From Avedoeria sp964651245 (GTDB lineage: Bacteria > Chloroflexota > Anaerolineae > Epilineales > Epilineaceae), in contig CAZYVI010000001.1 of NCBI GenBank assembly GCA_964651245.1, positions 248,001 to 312,000 of the forward strand: a stretch of DNA of 64,000 nt, written 5' to 3'. The first letter of the stretch is position 1. Every line of letters begins with the position of its first letter. The notes beneath the pieces are model-generated. The model was not told the origin of the DNA and did no database searches. It saw only the letters and a list, made by a program, of their open reading frames with translations. Both the position numbers and the translations under genes were made by a program. Shown piece after piece: positions 7,922 through 16,728 of the stretch.

Positions 7922-8958
7922 GTGGTTTTGCGCGGGGCGACGGTCCAGCTCTCGTCGGACGCCAGAAGGTCGGCGAGCGTGCCGCGGCCCAGGCGGGCGG
8001 CGGCATCGGTGCCCTGCTGGATGACCTGGCGCTCGTAGACGGGCTTGTCGACGGCGCGCAGGACGCCCAGCGGCACCGGGAACTCGGGCAGCGTCATCCG
8101 GCTGACCAGGTAGTGGGCGCCGACGTCGCCGCGCTCGTCGTGGCGCAGCAGGTCGGACTCGGCGACGTCGGCCAGCGACACGACCTCGGGCGTCAGGCCG
8201 TTGAGGCGGATGCCCTTGTCGCGGTTCGCGCCGAACACCAGCGGCTGGCCGTGCTCGAGCTCGACGGTGTGCTCGGCGCGCGTCTTGGCGTTGGCGACGT
8301 CCTCCCAGGCCCCGTCGTTGAAGATGTTGCAGTTCTGGAAGATCTCGACGAACGACGTCCCCTTGTGCGCCACGGCGCGCTTGATGACCTCGCCCAGGTG
8401 CTTGGTGTGGACGTCGATCGAGCGGGCGACGAACGTCGCCTCGGCCGCGAGGGCCAGCGACAGCGGGTTGAAGCCCTGCTCGACCGAGCCCATCGGCGAC
8501 GACTTCGTCCGGTGGCCCGGCAGCGACGTCGGCGAGTACTGGCCCTTGGTGAGGCCGTAGATCCGGTTGTTGAACAGGATGATGTTGACGTCGACGTTGC
8601 GGCGCAGCGTGTGGATGAAGTGGTTGCCGCCGATCGACAGGCCGTCGCCGTCGCCGGTGATGACGAACACCGTCAGGTCGGGGTTCGCCAGCTTCAAGCC
8701 CGTCGCCAGCGTCGGGGCGCGGCCGTGGATGCTGTGGACACCGTAGGTGTTCATGTAGTACGGGAACCGGCTCGAGCAGCCGATGCCCGACACGAACACG
8801 AGGTTCTCGCGCGCGATCCCGCACTCGGGCAGCACGCGCTGCATCGCCGCCAGGATGGCGTAGTCGCCGCAGCCGGGACACCACCGGACGGTCTGGTCGC
8901 TGACCAGGTCGGCCTTCGTCATCGGCGCCGGCGCAAGGGGCATGGTTTCGGTCGTCAT
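7915..8958 (-). CDS. korB: 2-oxoglutarate/2-oxoacid:ferredoxin oxidoreductase, beta subunit
   Basis: 347-residue beta subunit that binds thiamine diphosphate and, with the alpha-gamma subunit next to it, converts a 2-oxoacid plus CoA to acyl-CoA, CO2 and reduced ferredoxin. Seen are WCPGCGD near the N-terminus, GIGCSSR, the TPP/Mg motif GDGDGLSIGGNHF, NNRIYGLTKGQ and the third conserved cysteine region FQNCNIFND. The pattern fits the KorB/OorB group better than pyruvate oxidoreductases; substrate is inferred. ATG 8958 has AGGAGG, which overlaps the korA stop 10 nt upstream, so the two are one operon. It ends Pro-stop within the REP copy at 7891-7921. Confidence 0.92.
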   Translation of the reverse strand: MTTETMPLAPAPMTKADLVSDQTVRWCPGCGDYAILAAMQRVLPECGIARENLVFVSGIGCSSRFPYYMNTYGVHSIHGRAPTLATGLKLANPDLTVFVITGDGDGLSIGGNHFIHTLRRNVDVNIILFNNRIYGLTKGQYSPTSLPGHRTKSSPMGSVEQGFNPLSLALAAEATFVARSIDVHTKHLGEVIKRAVAHKGTSFVEIFQNCNIFNDGAWEDVANAKTRAEHTVELEHGQPLVFGANRDKGIRLNGLTPEVVSLADVAESDLLRHDERGDVGAHYLVSRMTLPEFPVPLGVLRAVDKPVYERQVIQQGTDAAARLGRGTLADLLASDESWTVAPRKTTP

Positions 8959-8968
8959 GTTCGGCCTC

Positions 8969-10861
8969 CTAGCCCAGGATCTCGTCGATCTTGGCGCGGA
9001 TCTCGGCGATGCGGAACGGCTGGCCCTGCAGCTTCTCGTAGCGCACGACCGGCTTGAGGTAGCGGCCCTGGATCAACAGCGACAGCTGGCCGCCGTTGAG
9101 CTCCGGCACCAGCACGTGGCGGAAGCGGCCCAAGACGTCGCCGAGGTTGCGCGGGAACGGGTTCAGGGCCCGCACGTGGGCGTGGGCCACCGACTGGCCC
9201 TTGGCCTGCGCCTGCGCCACGGCTTGGCGCAGCGCGCCGAACGTGCCGCCCCAGCCCAGCACGAGCAGGTCGCCGCTCGAGGGGCCGAAGACGTCCTGCT
9301 CGGGCAGGTGGTCGGCCAGCGCCGCCACCTTGGCGCGGCGCTCGTCGTTCATCTGCTGGGTGTGGGCCGGATCGTAGCTGACGTTGCCGGTGCCGGGTTC
9401 CTTGGACAGACCGCCGATGCGGTGCTCGAGCCCCGCCGTGCCCGGCAGCGCCCAGGGGCGCGCCAGCGTGCCCGCGTCGCGCTCGAACGGCCGGAACGCC
9501 GCCCCGTCGAGGCCGAGCGCCGTTGGGTGGCCGACGACGATCGGCTCGAGCGACGCCACGTCGGGGATCGCCCAGGGCTCGGCGCTGTTGGCCAGGTAGC
9601 CGTCGGACAGGAGGACGACCGGCGTCATCGCCCGCAGCGCCAGCCGGAAGGCCAGCACCGCCATGTCGAAGCACTCGCCGGGCGAGGCCGGCGCGATGAC
9701 CGGGATCGGGCTCTCGCCGTTGCGACCGAACAGGACCTGGAGCAGGTCGGACTGCTCGGTCTTCGTCGGCGAGCCGGTGCTCGGGCCGCCGCGCTGGACG
9801 TCGACGATCACCATCGGCAGCTCGAGCACCACCGCCAGGTTCATCGCCTCGCTCTTGAGGGCGATGCCGGGGCCGCTCGTGCCGGTGACGGCCAGGGCGC
9901 CGCCGAACGCGGCCCCGATCGCGGCGCCCATGGCGGCGATCTCGTCCTCGGCCTGGAACGTCCGGACGTCGTAGTTCTTGAGCGCGGCCAAGCTGTGGAG
10001 GATGTCGCTGGCCGGCGTGATCGGGTAGCTGCAGTACACGAGCGGCTTGTCGGCCAGGATCGACGCCGCCGTCAGGCCGATCGCGACGGCCTCGTTGCCG
10101 GTGATCTTGCGGTACGTGGCCGGCGGCAGGCTGGCCGGCCGGATGTGGAAGCGCCGCTGGAAGGCCTCCGTCGTCTCACCGAAGTGGTAGCCGGCCAGGA
10201 GCGCCCGCCGGTTGGCCTCGTGGACGGCCGGCTTCTTGGCGAACTTCTCGTCGATCCAGCGCAGCGAGTTCTCGAGCGGCCGGTCGTAGATCCAGAACGA
10301 AAGCCCGAGCGCGAACAGGTTCTTGGAGCGGTCGACCTCCTTGGTCGACAGCCCCTCGATCCCGGCCAGCGCGTCGCGGTTCAGGCGCGTCAGCGGCACC
10401 TTGTGGATGCGGTAGCCGCCGAGCGTGCCGTCCTCGAGCGGGTTCGTCTCGTAGCCGGCCTTCTTCAGGTTGGGGCCGTTGAACTCGTCGGTGTTGACGA
10501 TGATCGTGCCGCCCGGCACGATCTCGGGCAGCGCGCTCTTGAGCGCGGCCGGGTTCATCGCCACCAGCACCTGCGCCGCGTCGCCGGGCGTCAGGATGTC
10601 CTGGCTCGAGAAGTGCACCTGGAAGCCCGACACGCCGGCCAGCGTCCCGGCCGGGGCGCGGATCTCGGCCGGGAAGTCCGGCATCGTGCTGATGTCGTTG
10701 CCGACGATCGCCGCCGTGTTCGTGAACTGGGTGCCGGTCAGCTGCATGCCGTCGCCGGAGTCGCCGGCGAAGCGGATGATGACCGACTCGACCTCGTCGA
10801 CCGCCGCGGCCGTTGCGACCGCGCCGGCGACCGCCCCGCTGGGGGCGTGCGGATCCGACAT
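8969..10861 (-). CDS. korA: 2-oxoacid:ferredoxin oxidoreductase, fused gamma-alpha subunit
   Basis: 630-residue fusion. Residues about 26-215 are the gamma domain (RFAGDSGDGMQLTG, then a Rossmann-like fold with NTDEF); about 255-630 are the alpha subunit with YPITPASDI (279-287), QAEDEIAAMGAAIGAAFGG and TGTSGPG. Such gamma-alpha fusions are typical of two-subunit KorAB enzymes in Chloroflexota, Actinobacteria and others. The enzyme links the TCA cycle to ferredoxin, either in oxidation or in reductive carbon fixation. ATG 10861 is chosen because AGGAG lies 9 nt upstream and because the 71-codon extension upstream is low-complexity Arg-rich sequence with no conserved features. Confidence 0.92.
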   Translation of the reverse strand: MSDPHAPSGAVAGAVATAAAVDEVESVIIRFAGDSGDGMQLTGTQFTNTAAIVGNDISTMPDFPAEIRAPAGTLAGVSGFQVHFSSQDILTPGDAAQVLVAMNPAALKSALPEIVPGGTIIVNTDEFNGPNLKKAGYETNPLEDGTLGGYRIHKVPLTRLNRDALAGIEGLSTKEVDRSKNLFALGLSFWIYDRPLENSLRWIDEKFAKKPAVHEANRRALLAGYHFGETTEAFQRRFHIRPASLPPATYRKITGNEAVAIGLTAASILADKPLVYCSYPITPASDILHSLAALKNYDVRTFQAEDEIAAMGAAIGAAFGGALAVTGTSGPGIALKSEAMNLAVVLELPMVIVDVQRGGPSTGSPTKTEQSDLLQVLFGRNGESPIPVIAPASPGECFDMAVLAFRLALRAMTPVVLLSDGYLANSAEPWAIPDVASLEPIVVGHPTALGLDGAAFRPFERDAGTLARPWALPGTAGLEHRIGGLSKEPGTGNVSYDPAHTQQMNDERRAKVAALADHLPEQDVFGPSSGDLLVLGWGGTFGALRQAVAQAQAKGQSVAHAHVRALNPFPRNLGDVLGRFRHVLVPELNGGQLSLLIQGRYLKPVVRYEKLQGQPFRIAEIRAKIDEILG

Positions 10862-11002
10862 GATGACTTTCTCCTGGCGGCGCCGGACGAGGCGTGGGCG
10901 CCGCGAGCGATGGCCGCGCGCAAAGGCCGCGCTCGTCCCGTCACGGGGCGTGGCGCGGCGGCTGAAATCGGGCGTGCGGTCGCGATGGATCGTGTGGCGC
11001 GA

Positions 11003-11008
11003 AGTATA
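11003..11008 (-). promoter_or_regulatory. -10 element (TATACT) for korAB
   Basis: TATACT on the minus strand, 141 nt upstream of korA ATG, in the 276-nt divergent gap between korA and the binding-protein gene. No clear -35. The rest of this gap shows nothing I can assign. Confidence 0.45.
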
Positions 11009-11137
11009 GGTCAGGCCGCCCGCCGGGGCGACTATCGGCCGCGCCGCCGGCCGCCCCACGCCTGACGCGCGCACCCGATCGCCAACGGCGCCGTCGACGC
11101 GCTACCATGAGCCCCCCTTCGTGACCCGGAGCCGCCG

Positions 11138-12616
11138 ATGACGACGCCCTGCCCCGCGCCGACGCGGCCCACGCCGCCGCCGCGACCGCGAACCCGCCGC
11201 GCCACCGCCTGGACCGTGCCCGTCGCGGCCGCGCTCGCCGGCCTTGCCGCCGCCTGTGGCGACCCGACCGGCGCGCCGACGCCGACGCCGCCGCCGATCC
11301 AGATCACCGGCCCCGACGGCCGGCCGATCGCCGTCCCGCCGGCGGCGCTCACGGCGGCCGCCGCCGCCCCCACCGACGACCCGTACGACGCCGGCACCTT
11401 CGCCGAGCGGGGCGAATTCCCGCTGCCCAACAGCACTCGACCGGCCGGCTACGAGGGCCACAGCTGGCAGCGCCTCCTCGACGAAGCCGCCGGCAGCACC
11501 GTCACGCTCGCGCTGCGCGAGGGCGATCCGCCGTTGGGCTGGATCGACGAGTGGGTCGTCGACGTGGCGGCCGGCCGCTACGGCATCGACGTCGTGACGC
11601 GCACCTTCGCCACGTCGGACGAGCTCGTGGCGTCGCTGTGGGACGCTGCCGCGAAGGGCCGCGATGACCGCACACCCAGCGGTATCGACCTGTTCTGGCT
11701 CGACGGCGTCGGCTACGAGGCGCTGCGCGACGCCGGGGCGCTGTACGGTCCGTGGACGTCGTACCTGCCGAGCCGCCGCTACCTCGACCCGGCCGACGCC
11801 GCGCTGCGCCGGAGCTTCGGCGTCGACGTGGCGAGCGACGCGATGCCGTGGGGCCGCTCGCAGCTCGTGCTGCTCCACGACGCCGAGCGGCTGCCGGCGC
11901 CGCCGACGTCGTGGGCGGACCTGTGGGACTGGATCGCGGCCCACCCGGGCCGCTTCGCCGTCGCCGCGCCGCCCGACCCGGTCGGGCACGCCTTCGCCCG
12001 CAACGCCTGCCTCGTGGCCGTCGCCGACCGGCGGGCGTTCGACCCGCCTTGGACGACTGCGCGGGCGGCCGAGGTGCTGGCGCCCTGCCGCGATCGACTG
12101 GCGGCCGCGGCGCCACGGCTCCACCGCGACGGCGGGCGACTGCCGGCCACCGCCGCCGACGCCGAGCGCCTGCTGGCCGAGGGCGCCGTAGACCTAGTGG
12201 TGCGCGACGGGCCGCCGACGACGCGGCCCGGCGACGCGCCGGTGCTGCCGGCGACGACGCGCGCCATCGTCCTCGACGAGGGCACGCTGGGCCGCGCCCA
12301 CTTCCTGGCGATCCCGGCCGACGCGGACGACAAACCCGGCGCGATGGTGCTGGCGAACTTCCTACAGAGCCCCGAGGCGCAGTACGCCAAGCGGGTGCAA
12401 GAGAACTGGGGCGACCGGGCCGTGGTGACGCTCGACCTCATCCCCGAGCACTGGCGCGCCGGCTTCGCCGAGGCCGACGCCGTCCCGCCGGCCGTGGCGC
12501 CGGCGGTCCTGGCCGACCACCGCCTCGACGAGCCGTCGGCCGCGTGGGCGGCGGCGATCGGCGCCGTCTGGCGCGACGTCGTCGGCGCGGCCGCGACGGG
12601 CGGGGGCGCGCCGTGA
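11138..12616 (+). CDS. ABC transporter substrate-binding lipoprotein, YnjB-like
   Basis: 492-residue extracytoplasmic binding protein. The N-terminus has a hydrophobic stretch ending LAGLAAACG, a likely lipobox with Cys near residue 40, then a PTPTPP spacer. The C-terminal half carries the phrase VLANFLQSPEAQ followed by WGDRAVVTLDLIP, which matches the YnjB group of type 2 periplasmic binding proteins (putative thiamine or other small-molecule transporters). No permease or ATPase gene is near, so it is either an orphan receptor or served by components elsewhere. Its stop overlaps the GTG start of the sppA-like gene (GTGA), so the two are translated together, an unusual pairing. Confidence 0.75.
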   Translation: MTTPCPAPTRPTPPPRPRTRRATAWTVPVAAALAGLAAACGDPTGAPTPTPPPIQITGPDGRPIAVPPAALTAAAAAPTDDPYDAGTFAERGEFPLPNSTRPAGYEGHSWQRLLDEAAGSTVTLALREGDPPLGWIDEWVVDVAAGRYGIDVVTRTFATSDELVASLWDAAAKGRDDRTPSGIDLFWLDGVGYEALRDAGALYGPWTSYLPSRRYLDPADAALRRSFGVDVASDAMPWGRSQLVLLHDAERLPAPPTSWADLWDWIAAHPGRFAVAAPPDPVGHAFARNACLVAVADRRAFDPPWTTARAAEVLAPCRDRLAAAAPRLHRDGGRLPATAADAERLLAEGAVDLVVRDGPPTTRPGDAPVLPATTRAIVLDEGTLGRAHFLAIPADADDKPGAMVLANFLQSPEAQYAKRVQENWGDRAVVTLDLIPEHWRAGFAEADAVPPAVAPAVLADHRLDEPSAAWAAAIGAVWRDVVGAAATGGGAP

Positions 12617-14442
12617 CGCCGCCGCGCCTGCCGCAAACGCTGGGCGCCGAGGCGGCCCGCGCCGCGGCGCTGGGCGCCTGGCAGCTCGAGCAGCTCCGGC
12701 GGTGGCGGGCCGAGGCACCGGAGTGGGTCGTGGTGGTCGTCGACGAGGCGATGGCGGCGCTGCCGCCGTCCGGGCCGGCTTGGCACCGCTTCGTGCCGCG
12801 TCCGCCGGCGGTGCACGACCTCGTCACGCTGCTGGCCGACGTCGCCCGCGACCCGCGGCCGCGCGGCGTCGTGCTGCACCTGCGGGCGCTGCAGCTGCCG
12901 GCCACGAGCATCGAGACGCTGCGCGCCGCCGTGGCGGGCGCGCGCGCGGCCGGCAAGCGCGTCGTGGCCTGGTCGTCGGGCTACACCCTGGGCGGCTACC
13001 GGCTGGCCGCGGCGTGCGACGTGATCGCGCTGCAGAAGGGCGGCCACGTCGGGCCGCTGGGCATGGGGCACCGCTTCGTCCACGTCGCGGACGGCCTGGC
13101 GCGGGCCGGGCTGGCGTTCGAAGCCGTCCAGATCTCGCCCTACAAGACCGCCGCCGACGCCTTCACCCGCCGCTCGCCCTCGCCCGAGGCGCGCGCGATG
13201 GCCGAGTGGCTGCTCGACGGCGCCTGGGCCGAGGCCGTTGCCGACATCGCCGCCGGGCGCGGCTGGACGGCCGAGGCCGCCCAGGCGGCGCTTGGCGCGG
13301 GCTTCCACACCGACCTCGAGGCCCGCGCCGCCGGCCTCGTCGACGTCATCGCCAGCGAGGAGGAGCTGCCGGCGCTGCTGGCGTCGGCCGACGGCGTGCC
13401 GGTCGCGACGGTCGCGCCGCCGGCGCCCGCCGCAGCGTGGGCGGCGCCGCCGGCGGCCTCGGACGGCCCGCCGCCGGCGCGGCTGGCGCCGGCCCGCGCC
13501 GTCCGGCGCAGCCTGATCCTGCCGCCGCCGCCCGCCGCCGGGCCGGGCGTGGCGGTGCTGCGCATCGAGGGCGTCCTCGTCGACGGCGACAGCGCGGCGC
13601 CGCCCGGGCCGCTGCCGGTGCCGCTCGTCGGCGACGGCCGGTCGGGTGACCGGACGGTCGTCGAGCAGGCGCGCCGCCTCGTCGACGACGACGCGGTGGC
13701 GGCGGTGGTGGTCCACGTCGACTCGCCCGGCGGATCGGCGACGGCCAGCGAGGCGATGGCGGCGGCGCTCGAGCGCGTGGCGGCGCGCAAGCCGGTCGTG
13801 GCCCACTTCGGGTCGATGGCGGCGTCCGGCGGCTACTACGTGGCCACGGCGGCGCAGCGCATCGTGGCGCAGCCCAGCACGCTCACCGGCTCGATCGGCG
13901 TCGTCACCGGCAAGCTGGCGGCGGGCGCGCTGTGGGAGCGGCTCGGCATCGCGCGCGAGGTGCTCGCGCGCGGCGGCGGCACCGCGCTGTTCGACGCCGA
14001 CACGCCCTGGACCGCGGCCGATCGGGCGCGCATCGACGGCCATGTGCGGCGGGTTTACGACGTCTTCCTGGCCCGCGTCGCCACCGCCCGCGCGCTGCCG
14101 CTCGAGGCGCTCGACGCGGTGGCCGGCGGCCGCGTCTTCACCGGCCGCCAAGCCCAGGAGCGCGGCCTTGTCGACGACCTGGGCACGCTCGACGACGCCC
14201 TGGCGCTCGCCCGCCGCCTGGCCGGCGTGAGCAGCCGCGCCCCAGCCCGCGAGGTCCGCCCGCCCCGCCGCCGCCGGCTGCCGGCCGCCGCGGGCGCCGG
14301 CCTGGCGGCCCTGACCGGCGACGCCGGCGCCGCCGCGGCGGCCGTCTACGTCCTCGACACGCTGCGGCGGCTGAACGGGGCGGCGGCGCTGTGCCTGTGC
14401 CCGTGGATCGACGACCCGTCGTCGCCGCCGGGGCTCGGCTGA
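12613..14442 (+). CDS. sppA: signal peptide peptidase SppA, 67K two-domain type (family S49)
   Basis: 609-residue serine protease with a Ser/Lys dyad split over two tandem S49 domains, as in the E. coli enzyme of 618 residues. The general-base Lys178 is in ISPYKTAADAF of the N-terminal domain; the nucleophile Ser405 is in SMAASGGYYVA of the C-terminal domain. DSPGGSATASEAM and GSIGVVTGKL are further family landmarks. The family cleaves leftover signal peptides in the membrane. Odd: no N-terminal membrane anchor is visible, whereas the E. coli protein has one, so it may be cytoplasmic or held at the membrane otherwise. A Pro/Ala linker (about residues 270-310) joins the halves. GTG start overlaps the upstream stop. 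Confidence 0.9.
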   Translation: MTPPRLPQTLGAEAARAAALGAWQLEQLRRWRAEAPEWVVVVVDEAMAALPPSGPAWHRFVPRPPAVHDLVTLLADVARDPRPRGVVLHLRALQLPATSIETLRAAVAGARAAGKRVVAWSSGYTLGGYRLAAACDVIALQKGGHVGPLGMGHRFVHVADGLARAGLAFEAVQISPYKTAADAFTRRSPSPEARAMAEWLLDGAWAEAVADIAAGRGWTAEAAQAALGAGFHTDLEARAAGLVDVIASEEELPALLASADGVPVATVAPPAPAAAWAAPPAASDGPPPARLAPARAVRRSLILPPPPAAGPGVAVLRIEGVLVDGDSAAPPGPLPVPLVGDGRSGDRTVVEQARRLVDDDAVAAVVVHVDSPGGSATASEAMAAALERVAARKPVVAHFGSMAASGGYYVATAAQRIVAQPSTLTGSIGVVTGKLAAGALWERLGIAREVLARGGGTALFDADTPWTAADRARIDGHVRRVYDVFLARVATARALPLEALDAVAGGRVFTGRQAQERGLVDDLGTLDDALALARRLAGVSSRAPAREVRPPRRRRLPAAAGAGLAALTGDAGAAAAAVYVLDTLRRLNGAAALCLCPWIDDPSSPPGLG

Positions 14443-14481
14443 CCGGACGGCCGGCGGTGGCGGTCGAGCCGTCGCTGGTCG

Positions 14482-14967
14482 CTAGCGCGGCGCCGTCGCC
14501 ATCGGCCGAACGGCGAGCCGCTCCGGCCGGACCGCGCCGAAAAAGGTCAAGGCGAGGTGCGCCGCGCCGTCGGCGGACACCTCGACCGCGGCGGTCTGCC
14601 GGCCGATCTCGGCGCCCGCCGCGTCGAGGAGCGCCACCTCGACCGCGCCGGCGTCGGCCGGCGTGAACGGGTCGGCCGGTCGGCGCAGCACCAGTTCCAG
14701 CGTCCGGCTGCGGGCGTCGCGGTAGACGGCGCGCTCGGCGACCGTGGTGCCCGGGCCGAGGGCGTCGACGCGGATCGGGATCGTGGCGAGGTCGCGCGGG
14801 GCGAGGCTGCGGCCGGCGTCGCGGACCAGGCCGCGGTAGTCGATGAACAGCGACGTCACGCCCAGCAGCAGCGCGAACGCGAACAGGCGGACCGCGAGCG
14901 AGCGCCGGTTGGGCGCGATCGGCGCGGGCCAGGCGGCGGCGGGCGCCGGGTCGTCGTCGAGCGGCAT
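14482..14967 (-). CDS. small single-pass membrane protein, unknown function
   Basis: 161-residue protein with one hydrophobic span (about residues 25-42, LAVRLFAFALLLGVTSLF) and an exported beta-rich remainder. I do not recognise a family. It follows the GNAT gene by 42 nt on the same strand and has its own GGGAGGG upstream of ATG 14967, so it may be the last gene of the folate operon or separate. Confidence 0.65.
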   Translation of the reverse strand: MPLDDDPAPAAAWPAPIAPNRRSLAVRLFAFALLLGVTSLFIDYRGLVRDAGRSLAPRDLATIPIRVDALGPGTTVAERAVYRDARSRTLELVLRRPADPFTPADAGAVEVALLDAAGAEIGRQTAAVEVSADGAAHLALTFFGAVRPERLAVRPMATAPR

Positions 14968-15009
14968 GCGGCCCTCCCCTGGGGCACGATCGCGGCGGCC
15001 GCGCGCCGC

Positions 15010-15648
15010 TCAGATCGGCAGCGGTCGATCGAGGGCGTCGAAGGCGGTGACGGCGTGGGCGGCGACCGGGCGGGCGGCCCACTCGTCGGCCATCATCGTC
15101 CAGATCATCGACGGGCGCCAGCTGCCGTCAGCGCGCTCGGTGCGGTCGGCCAACGTCGCCTCGTGGCGGTAGCCGAGCTTGGCGGCGACGCGCGCGCTGG
15201 CGGTGTTCGCCGGGTCGCAGTGGATCTCGGCGCGGTGGACGCGGTGGATGGCGAACGCGGCGCGGGTCAGCGCGCCGGCCAGCTCGGTCGCCAGGCCGCG
15301 GCCGGCATGGTCGGCGGCGACCCAGTAGCCGATCTCGAGCGCCCTGTCGCCCAGCCGGGCGTGCAGGCCGCAGCCGCCGACGACGCGGCGGCCGTCGGGA
15401 TCCCAGGCGCCGTAGGTGAAGTCGCGGTCGCGGTCGAACTCGGCGCGCAGCCGGCGCAGCTGGGCCAGCGTCGCCTCGAGGTCGGGCGGCGCCTGGGCCC
15501 ATCGCATCCAGGGCCGGAGGTGGTCGAGGCTGGCGGTCACGGCCGCCACCAACGCCGGCGCATCGGCGGGCGACCACGGCCGCAGCAGCAGCCGCGGCGT
15601 CCGCAGGGCGTAGGCCGGCCCGGGCGGCGGCGGCGCGGCGGGGCTCAC
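15010..15648 (-). CDS. GNAT N-acetyltransferase, RimJ/RimL type
   Basis: 212-residue acetyl-CoA-dependent acyltransferase. TPRLLLRPWSPADAPAL starts the fold, the acetyl-CoA-binding region is YWVAADHAGRGLATEL (the Q/RxxGxG/A element), and ASARVAAKLGYRHEA is the conserved motif B. The family acetylates ribosomal protein N-termini or small molecules; the substrate is unknown. GTG 15648 overlaps the folK stop (GTGA), so it is the fifth gene of the folate operon, though a direct role in pterin chemistry is not suggested by sequence. Confidence 0.82.
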   Translation of the reverse strand: MSPAAPPPPGPAYALRTPRLLLRPWSPADAPALVAAVTASLDHLRPWMRWAQAPPDLEATLAQLRRLRAEFDRDRDFTYGAWDPDGRRVVGGCGLHARLGDRALEIGYWVAADHAGRGLATELAGALTRAAFAIHRVHRAEIHCDPANTASARVAAKLGYRHEATLADRTERADGSWRPSMIWTMMADEWAARPVAAHAVTAFDALDRPLPI

Positions 15649-16271
15649 CGGCGGTCGCCGGCCACCGCGGCGGCCGGCGCGCGCCGGGCCGCGCCGCGGC
15701 GCGCGAGCACGGCCGCCAGGTCCGGCCGCGCCACGACCGTCGGGCGGTCGTCGCCGGCGGCCGCGGCGCACGCGGCGGCGATCTGGGCCAGCGTCCGGCC
15801 GTCGCCCAGCGGCCGCAGCGCCGGCGCCAGGTCGGCCAGCGGCAGCGCCACGTGGGGCGCGCGGGCGATCTCGGGGTCCGGCAGCCGCAGCCGGCCGCCG
15901 CGGCCGTCGGGCACGTCGAGCGGGCCGTCGGCGTAGAACGCGATGTCGAGGTCGATCGTCCGCGGCGCGTTGCGGTCCGGCCCCCGTACCCGGCCCAGCG
16001 CCGTCTCGATGACGCGCAGCACGTCGTACTTCAGCGCCACGGCGTCCAGCGGCGTCTCGAGGGCCACGGCGGCGTTCAGGAAGTCGCCGCCGGTCCCGCC
16101 CACCGGCCGCGAGCGCCAGACCCGCGACACGTCCCGCACCGCCACGCGCTCGGCCAGCCGCCGCAGCGCCCGCGCCAGGTTGCGCTCGGGGTCGATGTTG
16201 CTGCCGAGGCTGACGAACGCCAGCGCGCCGCCGGCACCGGCCGGACCCGCCGCGGCGCGCCGACCGCTCAC
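15645..16271 (-). CDS. folK: 6-hydroxymethyl-7,8-dihydropterin pyrophosphokinase
   Basis: 208-residue HPPK that transfers pyrophosphate from ATP to 6-hydroxymethyl-dihydropterin in folate synthesis. Landmarks are FVSLGSNIDPERNL at the N-terminus, the SRPVGGTGGDFLNAAV loop and the signature PRTIDLDIAFY. It is about 45 residues longer than the E. coli protein because of an Ala/Arg-rich C-terminus. GTG 16271 overlaps the folB stop, and its own stop overlaps the GNAT start. No folP is present in the window. Confidence 0.9.
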   Translation of the reverse strand: MSGRRAAAGPAGAGGALAFVSLGSNIDPERNLARALRRLAERVAVRDVSRVWRSRPVGGTGGDFLNAAVALETPLDAVALKYDVLRVIETALGRVRGPDRNAPRTIDLDIAFYADGPLDVPDGRGGRLRLPDPEIARAPHVALPLADLAPALRPLGDGRTLAQIAAACAAAAGDDRPTVVARPDLAAVLARRGAARRAPAAAVAGDRR

Positions 16272-16717
16272 GGCCCGCCCTCCGCGCCGCTCCCGCTCCC
16301 GGCGACGCCCGCGCCCTCGGCGTCGATGCCCGGCCCGGCCGCATCGCCGCCCTCGCGCGTGATCTCGACGCCCACGCTGCGCGCGAAGCGCACCGCGCCC
16401 GGCTTCTCGACGCGCACCGTGACCCGCGCCGCGCCGCGCGCCAGGCACAGCGCGGCGATCTCCTCGGCCAGCGTCTCGACGAGAAGCGGCGCCCGCGTCT
16501 GGGCGTGGGCGATGACGGCCTTGGTCACGGCCTTGTAGTCGACGATGTAGGCCGCGTCGTCGCTGGCGGCGGCGCGGCGGATGTCGGTGTAGAGCACCAG
16601 GTTGATCAAGATGTCCTGCTCGACGCGGCGCTCCCAGTCCTGGAGGCCGATGACGCCGCGCACCAGCAGGTCGCGGACGAAGACGCGGTCGAGCGCGGCG
16701 GGCGGGGTGCGGTCCAT
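16268..16717 (-). CDS. folB: dihydroneopterin aldolase
   Basis: 149-residue aldolase that converts dihydroneopterin to 6-hydroxymethyl-dihydropterin and glycolaldehyde. It shows VRGVIGLQDWERRVEQD, YIVDYKAVTKAV and LVETLAEEIAALCL with the usual Glu, followed by VRVEKPGAV with the catalytic Lys. After about residue 125 a Gly/Ala-rich tail extends the protein beyond the common 120 residues. ATG 16717 has AGGAGG 7 nt upstream, 11 nt after the reductase gene. Confidence 0.9.
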   Translation of the reverse strand: MDRTPPAALDRVFVRDLLVRGVIGLQDWERRVEQDILINLVLYTDIRRAAASDDAAYIVDYKAVTKAVIAHAQTRAPLLVETLAEEIAALCLARGAARVTVRVEKPGAVRFARSVGVEITREGGDAAGPGIDAEGAGVAGSGSGAEGGP

Positions 16718-16728
16718 CGACGCCCTCC

